From: Bacteroidales bacterium UBA1204
GTDB lineage: Bacteria > Bacteroidota > Bacteroidia > Bacteroidales > F082
Length of the DNA: 15,963 nt
Reading direction: 5' to 3'
Assembly (NCBI GenBank): GCA_002310075.1
Contig: DBXU01000149.1
Span: 251 to 16,213 of the forward strand
Positions 6,478 through 12,893 of this stretch are shown here, piece after piece. Position 1 is the stretch's first letter, and every line of letters begins with the position of its first letter. A model generated the notes under the pieces. The model searched no databases. It was not told where the DNA came from and worked only from the letters and a program-made list of their open reading frames with translations. Position numbers and translations under genes: made by a program.

Positions 6478-7746
6478 ATGAAGAAAAGACTGCTATTCCT
6501 TTTCGTCCTGCTGCCAATGATGGCCTGGGCACAATTCGACGCCTATTTCACCGAGTCGTCGCTGCGTGTCGACTATGTCCTGACGGGCAACAATAAGACG
6601 ACCACCTTCTCGCTCAAGGAACTCATACACGAACCCTATTGGAGCGGTTCCAAAACCAACCTTGTCGACAACCTTGAGTTTGGCAACTACATCGTCCGTG
6701 TGTATGAGGCGGGCACTGACCATCTCCTATTCTCCAAAGGTTACCAGAACCTTTACGGCGAGTGGACCACCACGCCCGAAGCCTTGAAGCTTACCAAGAG
6801 TTTTGAGGAGTCGGTCATCGTGCCTTTCCCCAAGGTGAAGATCGACATCGCCTTGTACCGGAAGACTTGGGAAGGTGACCTGGTAGAGGGGATGCGTCTC
6901 TCCGTCAACCCCGACGACTATTTCATCCGCGACTACAGCAACCTCAAATTGCCCGTCTACGACGCTTGGATTGGCAACAAGGACTACACGAAAACCGTCG
7001 ACATCGTCATCCTGCCCGAAGGCTACACGCAAGCCGAGATGGGCAAGTTCATCAAGGACTGCGATTTCTTCGTGAAGAGCATGTTCGATTATGCGCCATA
7101 CGACCGCTACCGTAAGAGTTTCAACATCCGCGGGGTGATGGTGCCGTCTGCTGAGAGTGGCTGCACCATGCCCGGCGACCATATCTATAAGAACACCGCG
7201 ATGCGTTTCAGTTTCTGGACCTTCGACTCGGAGCGTTACTGCATGAGTACCGACAACCGTGATATTCGCGACTTGGCGGGACAAGTGCCTTACGACCAGA
7301 TTTATGTCCTTGTCAATACCGAGAAATACGGTGGTGGCGGCATTTATAACTTCTATTGCTCCAGTGCGAGCAGCAATGGCCGCTCGAGTGATGTCATCAT
7401 CCATGAGTTTGGTCATGGTTTCGCAGGCTTGGCTGATGAATACTATTATGCAGGTTCCTCCGAACACATGTATAATCTCGCCGTTGAGCCTTGGGAACCC
7501 AACATCACTTCTTTGGTTGATTTCAGTGGTAAATGGGGCGACATGATTGAAGAGGGGACTCCTGTCCCTACGCCACGTGAAAAGAAATACCAGCACACCA
7601 TCGGCGTCTTCGAAGGGGGAGGCTATGAACCTGAAGGTATGTATAGCCCCCACATGGATTGCCTGATGAATACCTTCAAGGGACATGAGTTTTGCCCTGT
7701 GTGCCAGCGTGCCATTGAGCGAATGATCCTTTATTATAGTGAGTAG
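6478..7746 (+). CDS. Secreted M64-family zinc metallopeptidase (IgA peptidase M64 type)
   Basis: The 422-residue product has a signal peptide ending MMAWA-Q (cleavage after Ala18). Residues of about 20-145 correspond to the beta-rich N-terminal domain usual in Bacteroidota M64 proteins, with FDAYFTESSLRVDYVLTGN at its start. The peptidase domain follows: DIVILPEGYT (175-184), then the zinc motif HEFGHGFAGLADEYY, with His309, Glu310 and His313 as the HExxH core and Asp320-Glu321 downstream. Near the C-terminus lie DCLMNT (Cys395) and FCPVCQRAIERMI (Cys406, Cys409), also typical of the family. M64 is named after a clostridial IgA protease, but most members have no known substrate, so IgA cleavage should not be assumed here. 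Length and motifs look intact. It is 12 bases downstream of a secreted protein gene and its stop codon overlaps a heptamer repeat array. Confidence 0.93.
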   Translation: MKKRLLFLFVLLPMMAWAQFDAYFTESSLRVDYVLTGNNKTTTFSLKELIHEPYWSGSKTNLVDNLEFGNYIVRVYEAGTDHLLFSKGYQNLYGEWTTTPEALKLTKSFEESVIVPFPKVKIDIALYRKTWEGDLVEGMRLSVNPDDYFIRDYSNLKLPVYDAWIGNKDYTKTVDIVILPEGYTQAEMGKFIKDCDFFVKSMFDYAPYDRYRKSFNIRGVMVPSAESGCTMPGDHIYKNTAMRFSFWTFDSERYCMSTDNRDIRDLAGQVPYDQIYVLVNTEKYGGGGIYNFYCSSASSNGRSSDVIIHEFGHGFAGLADEYYYAGSSEHMYNLAVEPWEPNITSLVDFSGKWGDMIEEGTPVPTPREKKYQHTIGVFEGGGYEPEGMYSPHMDCLMNTFKGHEFCPVCQRAIERMILYYSE

Positions 7747-7800
7747 TTAGGAGTGAGAAGTTAGGAGTTAGGAGTTAGGAGTGAGAAGTTTGGAGTTGTT
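7745..7800 (+). repeat. Array of eight 7-bp units (AGTTAGG type) between the peptidase and cvpA-like genes
   Basis: The whole 56 bases divide exactly into eight heptamers: AGTTAGG, AGTGAGA, AGTTAGG three times, AGTGAGA, AGTTTGG, AGTTGTT. The first unit overlaps the TAG stop of the M64 gene and the last ends at the base before the ATG at 7801, so the array fills the entire gap. Units contain AGGAGT, a Shine-Dalgarno-like string, although Bacteroidota rely little on such sites. Similar AGTTAGG-rich spacers are common in some Bacteroidota genomes. Slippage would change spacer length, not the reading frame of either gene. It lacks the spacers of a CRISPR. Confidence 0.9.
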
Positions 7801-8373
7801 ATGAATTATTTGGATATCATAATTGCCATTGTCCTGTTCGTTTTCGGATACAAGGGTTTCCGGAAGGGACTCATCATCGAGGTGGTGACATTGGCGGCCT
7901 TTGTGGTTGGCATTTATGGTGCCATGCATTTCTCTGACTTCACGGCATCGCATCTGCAGGAATTCATGGAAATCAACCCCAAGCATCTCAATACAGTGGC
8001 ATTTGTGCTGACTTTTGTCATTTTGGTCATCCTTGTCAACATGATTGGAAGGGCGGTGACCAAGTTGGTCCAAGCCATGGAACTTGGCTTTGTCAACAAG
8101 ATGTTTGGCTTTGTCTTCGGTGTCGCCAAAGGCGTATTGTTGTGCAGTATTATGGTGATGGTGCTCAATAACTTCGAGCTGCTTGGCCTGGTGAAGCCTG
8201 AGGTGAGGAAGGAGTCGAAGCTATTTCCTTATATTGAAATGACGGTGCCTTATGTCTATCAAGGCTTTGATTTGGTGAAGGATTATGCCAAGGAAGTGTT
8301 GCCTGACAAGGAGACGCCGACAGATGAACCTGATGTAGAGTCAGCTGATGAGCACCCAGGGGTGGTCATTTAA
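7801..8373 (+). CDS. CvpA-family inner-membrane protein
   Basis: The 190-residue product has four predicted membrane segments (about 4-20, 24-44, 66-86 and 103-124) and a charged, Glu/Pro-rich cytoplasmic tail. The pattern is that of the CvpA / colicin V production family: [13 protein letters not shown], then [12 protein letters not shown] at 17-28 and a [12 protein letters not shown] helix at 103-114. Members are widespread; in enterobacteria CvpA affects colicin V export and envelope stress, but the molecular activity is unresolved. It is likely transcribed with the M64 gene through the heptamer array. Its stop codon overlaps the opposing tdk gene by 8 bases. Confidence 0.88.
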   Translation: MNYLDIIIAIVLFVFGYKGFRKGLIIEVVTLAAFVVGIYGAMHFSDFTASHLQEFMEINPKHLNTVAFVLTFVILVILVNMIGRAVTKLVQAMELGFVNKMFGFVFGVAKGVLLCSIMVMVLNNFELLGLVKPEVRKESKLFPYIEMTVPYVYQGFDLVKDYAKEVLPDKETPTDEPDVESADEHPGVVI

Positions 8374-8968
8374 CTTGTTCCGCTTTTTCCTGCATGGCTT
8401 TCAGGTAACAGGCGCGGCAGAGCGGTTCGTAGCTCTCTGTCTCACCCAATACGACGAGTTTGTCGCCGGCGATGGTGCGGTGTGAATACTGTGCCTGGCT
8501 ACCGCAACGCACACAGATGGCGTGCACCTTGGTCACGTCTTCGGCGATGGCCATCAGCGTAGGCATGGGGCCGAATGGTTTTCCCATAAAGTCCATGTCG
8601 AGTCCGGCCACAATGACGCGCACGCCTTGATTGGCAAGCTGTTGGCAGACGTTCGGCAGCTCGTCGTCGAGAAACTGCGCTTCATCGATGCCGATGACGT
8701 CGACATCGTTGGCGTAAAACAGGATCTCCTGTGCGCTTTCCACTGGGATGGAATGCAAGGCGGTGGCATCGTGCGACACTACGTCCTCTTCGCTATAGCG
8801 CGTGTCGACCCCGGGCTTGAAGATCTCCACCTTCAGTTTGGCGATTTTGGCGCGTTTCAAACGCCTGATGAGTTCTTCGGTCTTGCCGGAAAACATGGAG
8901 CCGCAAACGACTTCGATCCAACCTTGTGACTTATTATGAGAATCTTTTTCGATAAACATGCGAGACAA
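8366..8968 (-). CDS. tdk: Thymidine kinase (type II, TK1-like)
   Basis: It phosphorylates thymidine to dTMP with ATP in the salvage pathway (EC 2.7.1.21), in the cytoplasm. The 200-residue protein has every landmark of the TK1-like class: P-loop GSMFSGKT (23-30), DEAQF (95-99) with Glu96 as the expected catalytic base, two zinc-binding pairs (Cys152/Cys155 in CVRCG and Cys184/Cys187 in CRAC), and the lasso region around 160-182. The length is normal. ATG at 8968 is taken as start; the Met at codon 4 (8959) is possible. It is convergent with the CvpA-family gene and overlaps it by 8 bases, so no terminator fits between them. A -7 element lies at 9005-9012. Confidence 0.96.
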   Translation of the reverse strand: MSRMFIEKDSHNKSQGWIEVVCGSMFSGKTEELIRRLKRAKIAKLKVEIFKPGVDTRYSEEDVVSHDATALHSIPVESAQEILFYANDVDVIGIDEAQFLDDELPNVCQQLANQGVRVIVAGLDMDFMGKPFGPMPTLMAIAEDVTKVHAICVRCGSQAQYSHRTIAGDKLVVLGETESYEPLCRACYLKAMQEKAEQVK

Positions 8969-9004
8969 AGGAGAAAAATTGTAATTTTATCGCTTCTTTC
9001 AGAG

Positions 9005-9012
9005 CAAAAATA
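9005..9012 (-). promoter_or_regulatory. -7 promoter element for tdk
   Basis: The minus-strand reading is TATTTTTG. A TTG that could act as the -33 box lies on the minus strand at 9035-9037, 22 bases upstream, already inside the start of the divergent gene at 9027. The predicted leader before the tdk ATG is about 30 bases. Confidence 0.6.
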
Positions 9013-9026
9013 AATAGAAAATCAAT

Positions 9027-10229
9027 ATGAACGACAATTTTAGCGACCAAAAAGAAGCATTAGTTTCTATAGAACACGAAATCAAGCTGTTGCAGCAACA
9101 AGTGAGGTATCTTTTGAGGAACGAACAGGCGTTGGGATTGCTTGACTTGGACGTGCTGATGAACCGCACCCACATCCTATACGACAAGCTTTGTTCCATT
9201 CAATTGGGTGCTGACGAAGGGGAAGAGGACCTTGACATCGATCCCGAGGCACTTGCAGGGCTTTTTGGCGGCCAGGCACAAGAGGAGAAAGCGGAGGAAG
9301 TTTCCCCCGATGAGGTTGTCGAGTCTTTGGAGCCCGAGCCTACTGAACCAGAAAAAGAGCCTGCTGGAGAGATGGAACCAGTGATGGAGGAAGAGGTTGT
9401 AGAGAATGAGGATTCTGAGAATGATGTGGCTGCCATGTGGGACGCCCCCACTGTAAAGGAAGAGGTGCCTGAAGAGCCCGTCCAAGAGCCAGAGCCTGTC
9501 GTGGAGCCCGAACTTGAGCCCACTGAGCAACCTACATCGGATGGGGGCCTTCATAGCGACCCCTTCGGATTCGTGTTCCGTTTTGAAGACGAGCCGGAAG
9601 AGGAAGCTGTTGTCGAGGACAGGGTGGAAGAAACGGAAGACGGCCGCATCGTCCATTTCATGAAGGAAATCTCTGAGGATGATATCCCGGAACGTGACCG
9701 CATCGACGGTGAGCATTTGCAGAGAGACAACCCGCTCGTGATGCCTACGATGGACGATGAGATGCCCCAACAAGAAGCGAAACAAGTACAACAAGAGCTA
9801 TTCCCTATAGTGGAAGAAGAGCCCGCTCCGCAGGCAGAGGAGGAACATCCTTCGCCAGCCGAACAAGCTCCCGATTTCAATGCCATCTTTGATAACGACG
9901 AAAGTGGCTTTGAGTTGTCGTCTAATGAAGTGCTTGGCGAAAAGATGATGGGTGAGGACCATAGCTTGGCGGCCAAACTGGGCTATGGATCAGCTTATGA
10001 CTTGAAGTCGGCCATCGGCATCAACGACAAGTTTTTGTTTGTCAATGAGTTGTTTGGAGGTAGCATGGAAAAGTTCAACAAATCCATCGAGAATCTTAAC
10101 GATCTGAAGACTTTGAATGGCGCGTTGATTTACTTGAACGAGTTGAAAATAGAGCTGCAGTGGAACAGCAACAATGTGGCTTATCAGAAGCTGGCTGATT
10201 TGGTCGCCAAGAAGTTCGAAACAAAGTAA
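9027..10229 (+). CDS. Acidic-linker protein conserved next to rsmI; function unknown
   Basis: The 400-residue product has no signal peptide or membrane segment. Residues 5-60 form a heptad-rich helix (EHEIKLLQQQVRYLLRNEQ) likely to be a coiled coil. Residues 61-300 are a low-complexity Glu/Pro/Val/Asp-rich linker, probably disordered. Residues 312-397 form a compact conserved domain (LGYGSAYDLKSAIGINDKF, FLFVNELFGGSMEKF, LNDLKTLNGALIYL, YQKLADLVAKKF). This C-terminal domain is familiar from Bacteroidota hypothetical proteins; I know of no activity for it. The stop is 7 bases before rsmI, so translation is probably coupled. Long open frames on the opposite strand here (for example 9177-9794) are by-products of the Glu-rich codons. 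Confidence 0.8.
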   Translation: MNDNFSDQKEALVSIEHEIKLLQQQVRYLLRNEQALGLLDLDVLMNRTHILYDKLCSIQLGADEGEEDLDIDPEALAGLFGGQAQEEKAEEVSPDEVVESLEPEPTEPEKEPAGEMEPVMEEEVVENEDSENDVAAMWDAPTVKEEVPEEPVQEPEPVVEPELEPTEQPTSDGGLHSDPFGFVFRFEDEPEEEAVVEDRVEETEDGRIVHFMKEISEDDIPERDRIDGEHLQRDNPLVMPTMDDEMPQQEAKQVQQELFPIVEEEPAPQAEEEHPSPAEQAPDFNAIFDNDESGFELSSNEVLGEKMMGEDHSLAAKLGYGSAYDLKSAIGINDKFLFVNELFGGSMEKFNKSIENLNDLKTLNGALIYLNELKIELQWNSNNVAYQKLADLVAKKFETK

Positions 10230-10236
10230 GTCGGTT

Positions 10237-10938
10237 ATGTCGAAGCTGTATCTTGTCCCAACGCCCATAGGCAATCTGGAGGATATCACGTTACGTGCCA
10301 TTCGCATCTTGAAGGAGGTTGATGGCATTTTGGCCGAGGATACCCGCACTTCGGGCAACTTGCTGAGGCATCTCGACATCAGCAAGCCCATGACTGCCTT
10401 CCACATCCGTAACGAGCATCAGGTGGTGGAACGTGTCGCCGACCGCATCGAAGCTGGTGAGACCCTGGCTTTGGTGACCGATGCGGGTACGCCAGCCATT
10501 TCGGACCCTGGCTTTCTGTTGGTTCGCGAGTGCGTCAAACGAGGCATCGAAGTGGAATGTTTGCCCGGGCCTACTGCTTTTGTGCCAGCTCTTGTCAACT
10601 CGGGTCTTCCCGCCGAGAAGTTCATCTTTGAAGGTTTTCTGCCGCACAAGAAAGGGCGTCAGACCAAACTGCAGGCAGTGGCGGCCTATCCTTATACGAC
10701 CATCTTGTATGAGTCGCCATTTCGTTTGCTGAAGACTTTGCAGCAACTGGCAGAGGTGTGTGGCATGGAGCGTAAGGTGTGTGTGTCGCGCGAACTGACC
10801 AAGATCTATGAGGAAAACGCCCGCGGCACCTTGGCAGAGGTGATCGAACATTTCTCCAAGAAAGACATCAAAGGCGAAATCGTCATCGTTTTGGAAGGCG
10901 CAGTGGCTCCTTTGGCTGATGACGATTCCGAAGAATAG
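10237..10938 (+). CDS. rsmI: 16S rRNA (cytidine1402-2'-O)-methyltransferase RsmI
   Basis: RsmI 2'-O-methylates C1402 in the decoding centre of 16S rRNA using S-adenosylmethionine (EC 2.1.1.198). The 233-residue protein has the full motif set of this SAM-dependent tetrapyrrole-methylase fold: LYLVPTPIGNLEDITLRA (4-21), EDTR (34-37), TDAGTPAISDPG (81-92), LPGPTA (109-114), FEGFLPHKKGR (131-141) and RELTKIYEE (185-193). The start is the ATG at 10237, which puts the family's 'LYLVPTPIG' at the N-terminus; an upstream in-frame ATG at 10174 lies within the preceding gene. It is 7 bases after the acidic-linker gene and shares its transcript. The gene at 10955 converges on it with only a weak AT palindrome between. 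Confidence 0.95.
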   Translation: MSKLYLVPTPIGNLEDITLRAIRILKEVDGILAEDTRTSGNLLRHLDISKPMTAFHIRNEHQVVERVADRIEAGETLALVTDAGTPAISDPGFLLVRECVKRGIEVECLPGPTAFVPALVNSGLPAEKFIFEGFLPHKKGRQTKLQAVAAYPYTTILYESPFRLLKTLQQLAEVCGMERKVCVSRELTKIYEENARGTLAEVIEHFSKKDIKGEIVIVLEGAVAPLADDDSEE

Positions 10939-10954
10939 TTTGTTTAAGTAATTA

Positions 10955-11449
10955 TTACTTCTTCAACTGATTTTGATAGGCCTGAAGCCGAGCCTTAAGG
11001 CTGTTTTGCACGCCATTGGAGGTATAAGTGGCGCCACTGACGGCATCCACTTCCTGGTTGAGGGCTTCGGCAGGCGTCAAGCCATTCCAGCTCTCATAGA
11101 AACCGCTTTCTTCCACGTGTTGTGCAAAACGAGGCGTTTCTTGGTTTTCCATCAAGGTCACATTTTTGATGCGTCCGTCAGCATCTAAGGCTATTAATAA
11201 AGGAGTGGCCCCTTTGAAGCCTTTTATGTTGTCGGAATAGGGCGACGAGAATAAGACAGTGCCTAATTTGTTGCCGTTAGCGTCTTTCACTTCGTAAAAG
11301 GCTGTGTCGATGGCCTTGGTCTTGGCTGCTTCGTCGAAATAGGGCTTGATTTCCTCGACGGGGAGCGGGGGCAATTTTGGCCCGCAGCTGCTCATGGCCA
11401 GAAGGCCTAAAGCCAATATTGTCCCCATGATTTTGTTGGTTCTATTCAT
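10955..11449 (-). CDS. FMN-binding domain lipoprotein
   Basis: The 164-residue product has a signal peptide with lipobox SSC (Cys22), so it is expected to be anchored in the envelope. The remainder is one FMN-binding domain of the RnfG/NqrC type: GFKGATPLLIALDADGRIKNV (split: GFKGATPLLIAL 78-89, DGRIKNV 91-97), ENQETPRFAQ (101-110), and the flavinylation motif DAVSGAT (135-141). By analogy with the D..[ST]GA[ST] motif used by ApbE, Thr141 would carry covalent FMN. It probably passes electrons outside the cytoplasm; no partner oxidoreductase or apbE is in this window. Start chosen at 11449 because it opens the signal peptide; a longer frame from 11506 would cross the promoter region. Confidence 0.9.
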   Translation of the reverse strand: MNRTNKIMGTILALGLLAMSSCGPKLPPLPVEEIKPYFDEAAKTKAIDTAFYEVKDANGNKLGTVLFSSPYSDNIKGFKGATPLLIALDADGRIKNVTLMENQETPRFAQHVEESGFYESWNGLTPAEALNQEVDAVSGATYTSNGVQNSLKARLQAYQNQLKK

Positions 11450-11466
11450 GTTTATTGTTTTAATAG

Positions 11467-11497
11467 TTGTGCAAAAATACAAAAAAACGTATCTTTG
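11467..11497 (+). promoter_or_regulatory. Promoter of udk
   Basis: TTG at 11467-11469 and TATCTTTG at 11490-11497 (exact TAnnTTTG), with 20 bases between, form a two-box Bacteroidota promoter. The start would be near 11504, about 15 bases before the ATG at 11519. An in-frame ATG at 11495 overlaps the -7 element and is therefore not used. Confidence 0.7.
11472..11479 (-). promoter_or_regulatory. -7 promoter element for the FMN-binding lipoprotein
   Basis: The minus-strand reading is TATTTTTG, 22 bases upstream of the ATG at 11449. It lies inside the spacer of the divergent udk promoter, so the two polymerase sites physically overlap and could exclude each other. Confidence 0.6.
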
Positions 11498-11518
11498 TGG
11501 CATCAAAACATCAAGATT

Positions 11519-12127
11519 ATGTTAGTCATCGGAATCGCAGGCGGCTCGGGCTCGGGAAAGACCACCGTCGTAAAGGAGCTGGTCAACCAGTTGCCGGAAA
11601 ATTCAGTATCAGTCATTTCACAAGATGCCTACTATTATGACAATGGTGACAAGACGCCGGAGGAAAAGAAGCAGATCAACTTCGACCATCCTGATGCCAT
11701 TGAATGGGATTTGCTTATCGACCACCTTGACCGTCTGAAGAAAGGGGAAACCATCCCTATGCCTATCTATACCTATGTCACTTGTGCCCGTTCCCAGGAA
11801 GTGATCTATGTGCATCCCACCGAAGTCATCATCGTGGAGGGTATCATGGTGCTGACCCAGGAGGAGCTTCGTAACCGTATGGATATCAAGGTGTTTGTTG
11901 ATACCGACAGCGATGAGCGACTGATGCGCATCATCCGTCGCGACATCGCAGAGCGTGGACGCACTTGGGAAGACGTGCTGCGTCATTACCAGACTTTTGT
12001 GAAGCCCATGCACCAGCAATTCATCGAGCCTACCAAGCGCACTGCCGACATCATCCTGCCCCGTGGCTCGAGCCCGGTGGTGGTCGATATCTTGGCTTCG
12101 AGAATAAAGATGCATTTGGGAATGTGA
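11519..12127 (+). CDS. udk: Uridine kinase
   Basis: It phosphorylates uridine and cytidine to UMP and CMP in pyrimidine salvage (EC 2.7.1.48), in the cytoplasm. The 202-residue protein has the P-loop GGSGSGKTT (8-16), SQDAYYYD (34-41) with the family's catalytic Asp36, NFDHPDA (54-60), the IVEGIM strand (105-110), and the lid region RRDIAERGR (140-148). The length matches bacterial Udk. The start at 11519 places the P-loop at the usual position and follows the promoter at 11467-11497. A strong terminator follows 15 bases after the stop codon. With tdk upstream, this window holds two separate nucleoside-salvage kinases, but they are in different transcripts. Confidence 0.96.
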   Translation: MLVIGIAGGSGSGKTTVVKELVNQLPENSVSVISQDAYYYDNGDKTPEEKKQINFDHPDAIEWDLLIDHLDRLKKGETIPMPIYTYVTCARSQEVIYVHPTEVIIVEGIMVLTQEELRNRMDIKVFVDTDSDERLMRIIRRDIAERGRTWEDVLRHYQTFVKPMHQQFIEPTKRTADIILPRGSSPVVVDILASRIKMHLGM

Positions 12128-12141
12128 CCGGAGGTCAGATA

Positions 12142-12178
12142 AAAAGAAAAAACCGAACAATGTTCGGTTTTTTCTTTT
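12142..12178. terminator. Long perfect-palindrome bidirectional terminator between udk and tRNA-Gln
   Basis: The 37 bases form a perfect inverted repeat with 18-base arms around the A at 12160: four A, G, six A, CCGAACA on the left arm and its complement on the right. The core hairpin CCGAAC-AAT-GTTCGG is flanked by A- and T-rich runs, giving a U-rich tail in both directions. It can stop udk transcripts rightward and tRNA-Gln transcripts leftward, starting two bases beyond the tRNA. Confidence 0.9.
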
Positions 12179-12179
12179 G

Positions 12180-12250
12180 TTGTCCAACCAGGATTCGAAC
12201 CTAGACTAACTGATCCAGAGTCAGTTGTGCTGCCATTACACCATTGGACA
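12180..12250 (-). tRNA. tRNA-Gln (anticodon CTG)
   Basis: Read on the minus strand, the acceptor arms TGTCCAA and TTGGACA pair fully. The D arm is GTGT / GCAC. The anticodon stem ACTGA / TCAGT holds the loop CTCTGGA, so the anticodon is CTG, reading CAG (Gln). The T arm is CTAGG / CCTGG with loop TTCGAAT. The discriminator is A. The CCA end is not encoded, because CAA follows. Its promoter is at 12308-12336 and the terminator begins right after the 3' end. Confidence 0.95.
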
Positions 12251-12307
12251 TCCAATTAACTACGTTGAAATCTCTGATTCGGCGGAGCCGATCTTCGATT
12301 TCGGCTG

Positions 12308-12336
12308 CAAAAATACTACTTTTTTAGTTTATGCAA
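12308..12336 (-). promoter_or_regulatory. Promoter of tRNA-Gln
   Basis: On the minus strand the -33 TTG (12334-12336) and -7 TATTTTTG (12308-12315) are 18 bases apart. Just upstream lie long A and T runs (12338-12357) that could act as an AT-rich UP-like element. The leader between the start and the tRNA contains a small hairpin TCGGC-GGA-GCCGA at 12279-12291. Confidence 0.6.
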
Positions 12337-12407
12337 GAAAAAAAGTTGATTTTTTTTATCCTTGCCCCCTTTGGCATGCTTCGTGTAATGAATTGTACAA
12401 AAAATTG

Positions 12408-12415
12408 TATTTTTG
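12408..12415 (+). promoter_or_regulatory. -7 promoter element for the sufE operon
   Basis: TATTTTTG matches TAnnTTTG and would start a transcript near 12422, about 43 bases before the ATG at 12465. No convincing -33 box is present. Instead a direct repeat AATTGTA (12391-12397 and 12403-12409) and the palindrome TTGTACAA (12393-12400) occupy the spacer, which could be an operator. Confidence 0.55.
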
Positions 12416-12464
12416 CATCGGCGGTTTTGTGAAAATAAGACCGTCGGATAACAAGGTTAAGAAA

Positions 12465-12893
12465 ATGACAATCAAGGAAATACAAGATAGCATAGTAGAT
12501 GATTTTTCCATGTTCGACGACTGGATGGATCGTTACGCCATGCTGATAGAGATGGGGAAGGAGTGCCCTATCATCGACGACAAGTACCGCGACGAGGCAC
12601 ATCTCATCAACGGATGCCAATCGAGGGTGTGGCTCAATGCCGAATTGAAGGACGGTAAGGTGTATTATAGCGCCGACAGCGATGCGGTCATCACCAAAGG
12701 CATCGTGAACCTGCTGATTAAGGTTTTCTCGGGTCAGACGCCAGAGGACATCCTTGCTGCCGACCTCTCGTTCTTGGATGAGATTGGTCTGAAGGAGCAT
12801 TTGTCGCCAACGCGCTCCAACGGCCTCTTGGCCATGCTGAAACAGATGCTGCTTTATGCAGAGGCTTTTAAACTTAAGGAGGGACAGTCATGA
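12465..12893 (+). CDS. sufE: SufE-family Fe-S cluster assembly protein
   Basis: SufE takes persulfide sulfur from the cysteine desulfurase SufS and hands it to the SufBCD scaffold, in the cytoplasm. The 142-residue protein shows the family pattern: an N-terminal helix (IQDSIVDDFSMFDDWMDRY), the loop HLINGCQSRVWL with the sulfur-accepting Cys at residue 51, DSDAVITKGIVNLLI (72-86), FSGQTPEDIL, and LSPTRSNGLLAMLKQML near the C-terminus. Start at 12465 is chosen because it gives the standard N-terminus. The longer frame from 12225 runs antisense through part of the tRNA-Gln gene. The stop overlaps the next gene's ATG (ATGA), so the pair is translationally coupled. SufB, SufC, SufD and SufS are not in this window. 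Confidence 0.93.
   Translation: MTIKEIQDSIVDDFSMFDDWMDRYAMLIEMGKECPIIDDKYRDEAHLINGCQSRVWLNAELKDGKVYYSADSDAVITKGIVNLLIKVFSGQTPEDILAADLSFLDEIGLKEHLSPTRSNGLLAMLKQMLLYAEAFKLKEGQS
12876..12884 (+). promoter_or_regulatory. Strong Shine-Dalgarno site for the SufT-like gene
   Basis: AAGGAGGGA lies in the last codons of sufE, with GGAGG ending 7 bases before the ATG at 12890. Such a full match to the 16S rRNA tail is uncommon for Bacteroidota, where initiation mostly works without it, and it may help reinitiation after the overlapping sufE stop. Confidence 0.6.

Noticed and set aside
6727..7686. 319-codon antisense frame opposite the M64 peptidase
   Set aside because: The sense frame carries the zinc motif and full family length; the antisense frame is a shadow.
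7745..7800. CRISPR-like array
   Set aside because: Units are 7 bp, contiguous and without spacers; no cas gene is present.
9177..9794. 205-codon minus-strand frame, Leu/Phe/His-rich, inside the acidic-linker gene
   Set aside because: It is the complement of Glu/Asp-rich codons, which rarely give stops on the other strand; composition explains it.
10946..10960. Perfect 15-bp palindrome AAGTAATTATTACTT at the rsmI / FMN-lipoprotein junction
   Set aside because: Stem is almost all A-T and there is no T-tract, so it is too weak to call a terminator; it overlaps a stop codon.
12225..12464. Long N-terminal extension of SufE
   Set aside because: The extension begins within the tRNA-Gln gene on the other strand, crosses the predicted promoter and is unlike SufE.
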